From positions 1 through 5,655 of the forward strand of contig WRNF01000140.1 of NCBI GenBank assembly GCA_009776715.1: a DNA stretch of 5,655 nucleotides. Reading direction: 5' to 3'. The notes under the pieces are model-generated. The model did no database searches. It saw only the letters and a list, made by a program, of their open reading frames with translations, and had not been told where the DNA came from. Numbering within the stretch: position 1 is the first letter of the stretch; each line of letters begins with the position of its first letter. Made by a program: the position numbers and the translations under genes. Source of the stretch: Treponema sp. (lineage in GTDB: Bacteria; Spirochaetota; Spirochaetia; Treponematales; Breznakiellaceae). Below, in pieces: positions 4,769-5,655 of this stretch.

Positions 4769-5650
4769 TCAGCCTTTTACAGAACCAATGGTAATCCCTT
4801 TAACAAAAAACCGCTGCACAAAGGGATATAATATAATAATGGGGCCTGTTGCAACAACAGCCATAGCCATTTTCAGCGAATTGGAAGGCAGGTTTTCCAG
4901 GCGAATGCCGGCCTGGTTTGCAATTAACGCCATTGCCTGAAACCGGTTGAGCAGATCGTATAACATATACTGTAACGGATATTTGGATGGAGTGTCAATA
5001 AACAGCATTGCATTATACCAGTTATTCCAGTATCCTAATGCGGTAAACAAGCCAATTGTGGCAAGAGCCGAAGGCAAAAGCGGCAAAACAATCCGAATAA
5101 ATATTTTAAATTCTCCCGCACCGTCTATTTTGGCAGATTCTATCAAGGCATGAGGTATGGCTTGAATAAAACTCCGCATAATCAGCAGATAAAAAACGTT
5201 AAACATTCCCGGCAGAATAAGCGCAAGCAAATTGTCGTATAGATGAAGATAGCGGATAAAGAAAATATAGGTGCTTATCATGCCTCCGTTAAATAATGTG
5301 GTAAAATAAAAGAAAAAAGCAAGGGAATTGCGGTACTTAAATGCTTTTCTGCTGATTACATACGCGGTCATGGCGGTAATAAACAAGCCGGCAAGCGTCC
5401 CCGCCGCTGTTATGAAAACAGTAACCCCATACGCCGTTAATATTTTTCCCGGCGACTTAAAAACAACCTCGTAAGCCTCCATGGTAAATTCTTTGGGAAA
5501 AAGACCGTATCCTGAAAACCTAAGCGCCTGCTCGGAAGAAAAAGAAGCGGAAATCAGCATAATAAAAGGCAATAGGCACGTAACGGTAATAAGGGTAATA
5601 ACCGTAAAACCAACCATGTTAAATGCAACTGTTGCCCTGCTGTTTTTCAT
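4769..5650 (-). CDS. Carbohydrate ABC transporter permease (LplC/YtcP-type, MalG-like, CUT1)
   Basis: A 293-aa inner-membrane permease of the binding-protein-dependent (BPD_transp_1) family. Six helices are visible at about 12-34, 72-98, 108-131, 139-158, 190-213 and 262-281. The EAA loop, which contacts the ATPase, is ESAKIDGAGEFKIFIRIVLP (171-190), with the conserved Gly177 and the I-x-L-P end. GYWNNWYNAMLFIDTPSKYP (206-225) and the C-terminal YPFVQRFFVKGITIGSVKG (275-293) are typical of the LplC/YtcP subfamily. The length is normal and the protein appears complete. The ATG at 5650-5648 is preceded by GGGGA at the window edge. This subfamily is normally encoded next to an LplB-type permease, which would lie just past the right edge. 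The ATPase is often encoded elsewhere and shared; none is seen here. The 29-bp gap to the binding-protein gene supports co-transcription. Confidence 0.92.
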   Translation of the reverse strand: MKNSRATVAFNMVGFTVITLITVTCLLPFIMLISASFSSEQALRFSGYGLFPKEFTMEAYEVVFKSPGKILTAYGVTVFITAAGTLAGLFITAMTAYVISRKAFKYRNSLAFFFYFTTLFNGGMISTYIFFIRYLHLYDNLLALILPGMFNVFYLLIMRSFIQAIPHALIESAKIDGAGEFKIFIRIVLPLLPSALATIGLFTALGYWNNWYNAMLFIDTPSKYPLQYMLYDLLNRFQAMALIANQAGIRLENLPSNSLKMAMAVVATGPIIILYPFVQRFFVKGITIGSVKG

Positions 5651-5655
5651 TCCCC

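Noticed and set aside
4761..4773. GCTGAA-A-TTCAGC palindrome over the permease stop codon
   Set aside because: A 1-nt loop does not make a good hairpin, and it sits inside a short operon junction. It may be chance.

Overview
The window looks like a chromosomal segment of a host-associated spirochaete, most probably a Treponema-type organism. The grounds are: moderately low G+C by eye, a free-standing DbpA-type RNA-binding protein, an LplC/YtcP-type sugar ABC permease next to a large DUF3502-type solute-binding lipoprotein with a relaxed lipobox (FTGC), and an acyl-ACP thioesterase. The taxon is an inference from gene content; no rRNA or other marker is present.

Layout. Positions 1-41 hold the first 13 codons of a minus-strand gene that runs off the window. 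Positions 42-342 are a gene-poor gap. It contains a perfect 11-bp inverted repeat (58-88) in which each arm spells an extended -10 (TGGTATAAT) on opposite strands, and a short basic ORF (106-300, +) with a good ribosome binding site. Positions 343-960 (-) encode a 205-aa protein with a C-terminal DbpA domain; its promoter appears to place the transcript start on the A of the ATG. Positions 1071-1847 (+) encode a double-hotdog acyl-ACP thioesterase, divergent from the DbpA gene and convergent with the next gene, with only 14 bp between the two stop codons.

The right half is a minus-strand transport cluster. In transcription order it reads: CUT1 permease (5650-4769), 29 bp, solute-binding lipoprotein (4739-3240), a structured 223-bp gap, then an MFS transporter (3016-1862). 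The permease and binding protein clearly form an operon that continues beyond the right edge, where the partner permease would be expected. No ATPase gene is seen. The MFS protein may take up the same or a related sugar.

The least ordinary part is the gap at 3017-3239. Two exact 28-nt direct repeats with a palindromic core (3025-3052 and 3221-3248) bracket 168 bp. That 168 bp contains four perfect hairpins arranged as two look-alike modules: each is a GC-rich hairpin with a 4-nt loop abutting, with no gap, a hairpin whose stem is mostly A8:T8. Removing one 196-bp unit (one repeat plus the interior) would leave a short, ordinary operon junction between the binding-protein and MFS genes. This suggests insertion or duplication of a small non-coding element. 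No CRISPR, tRNA, rRNA, transposase or defence gene is visible.
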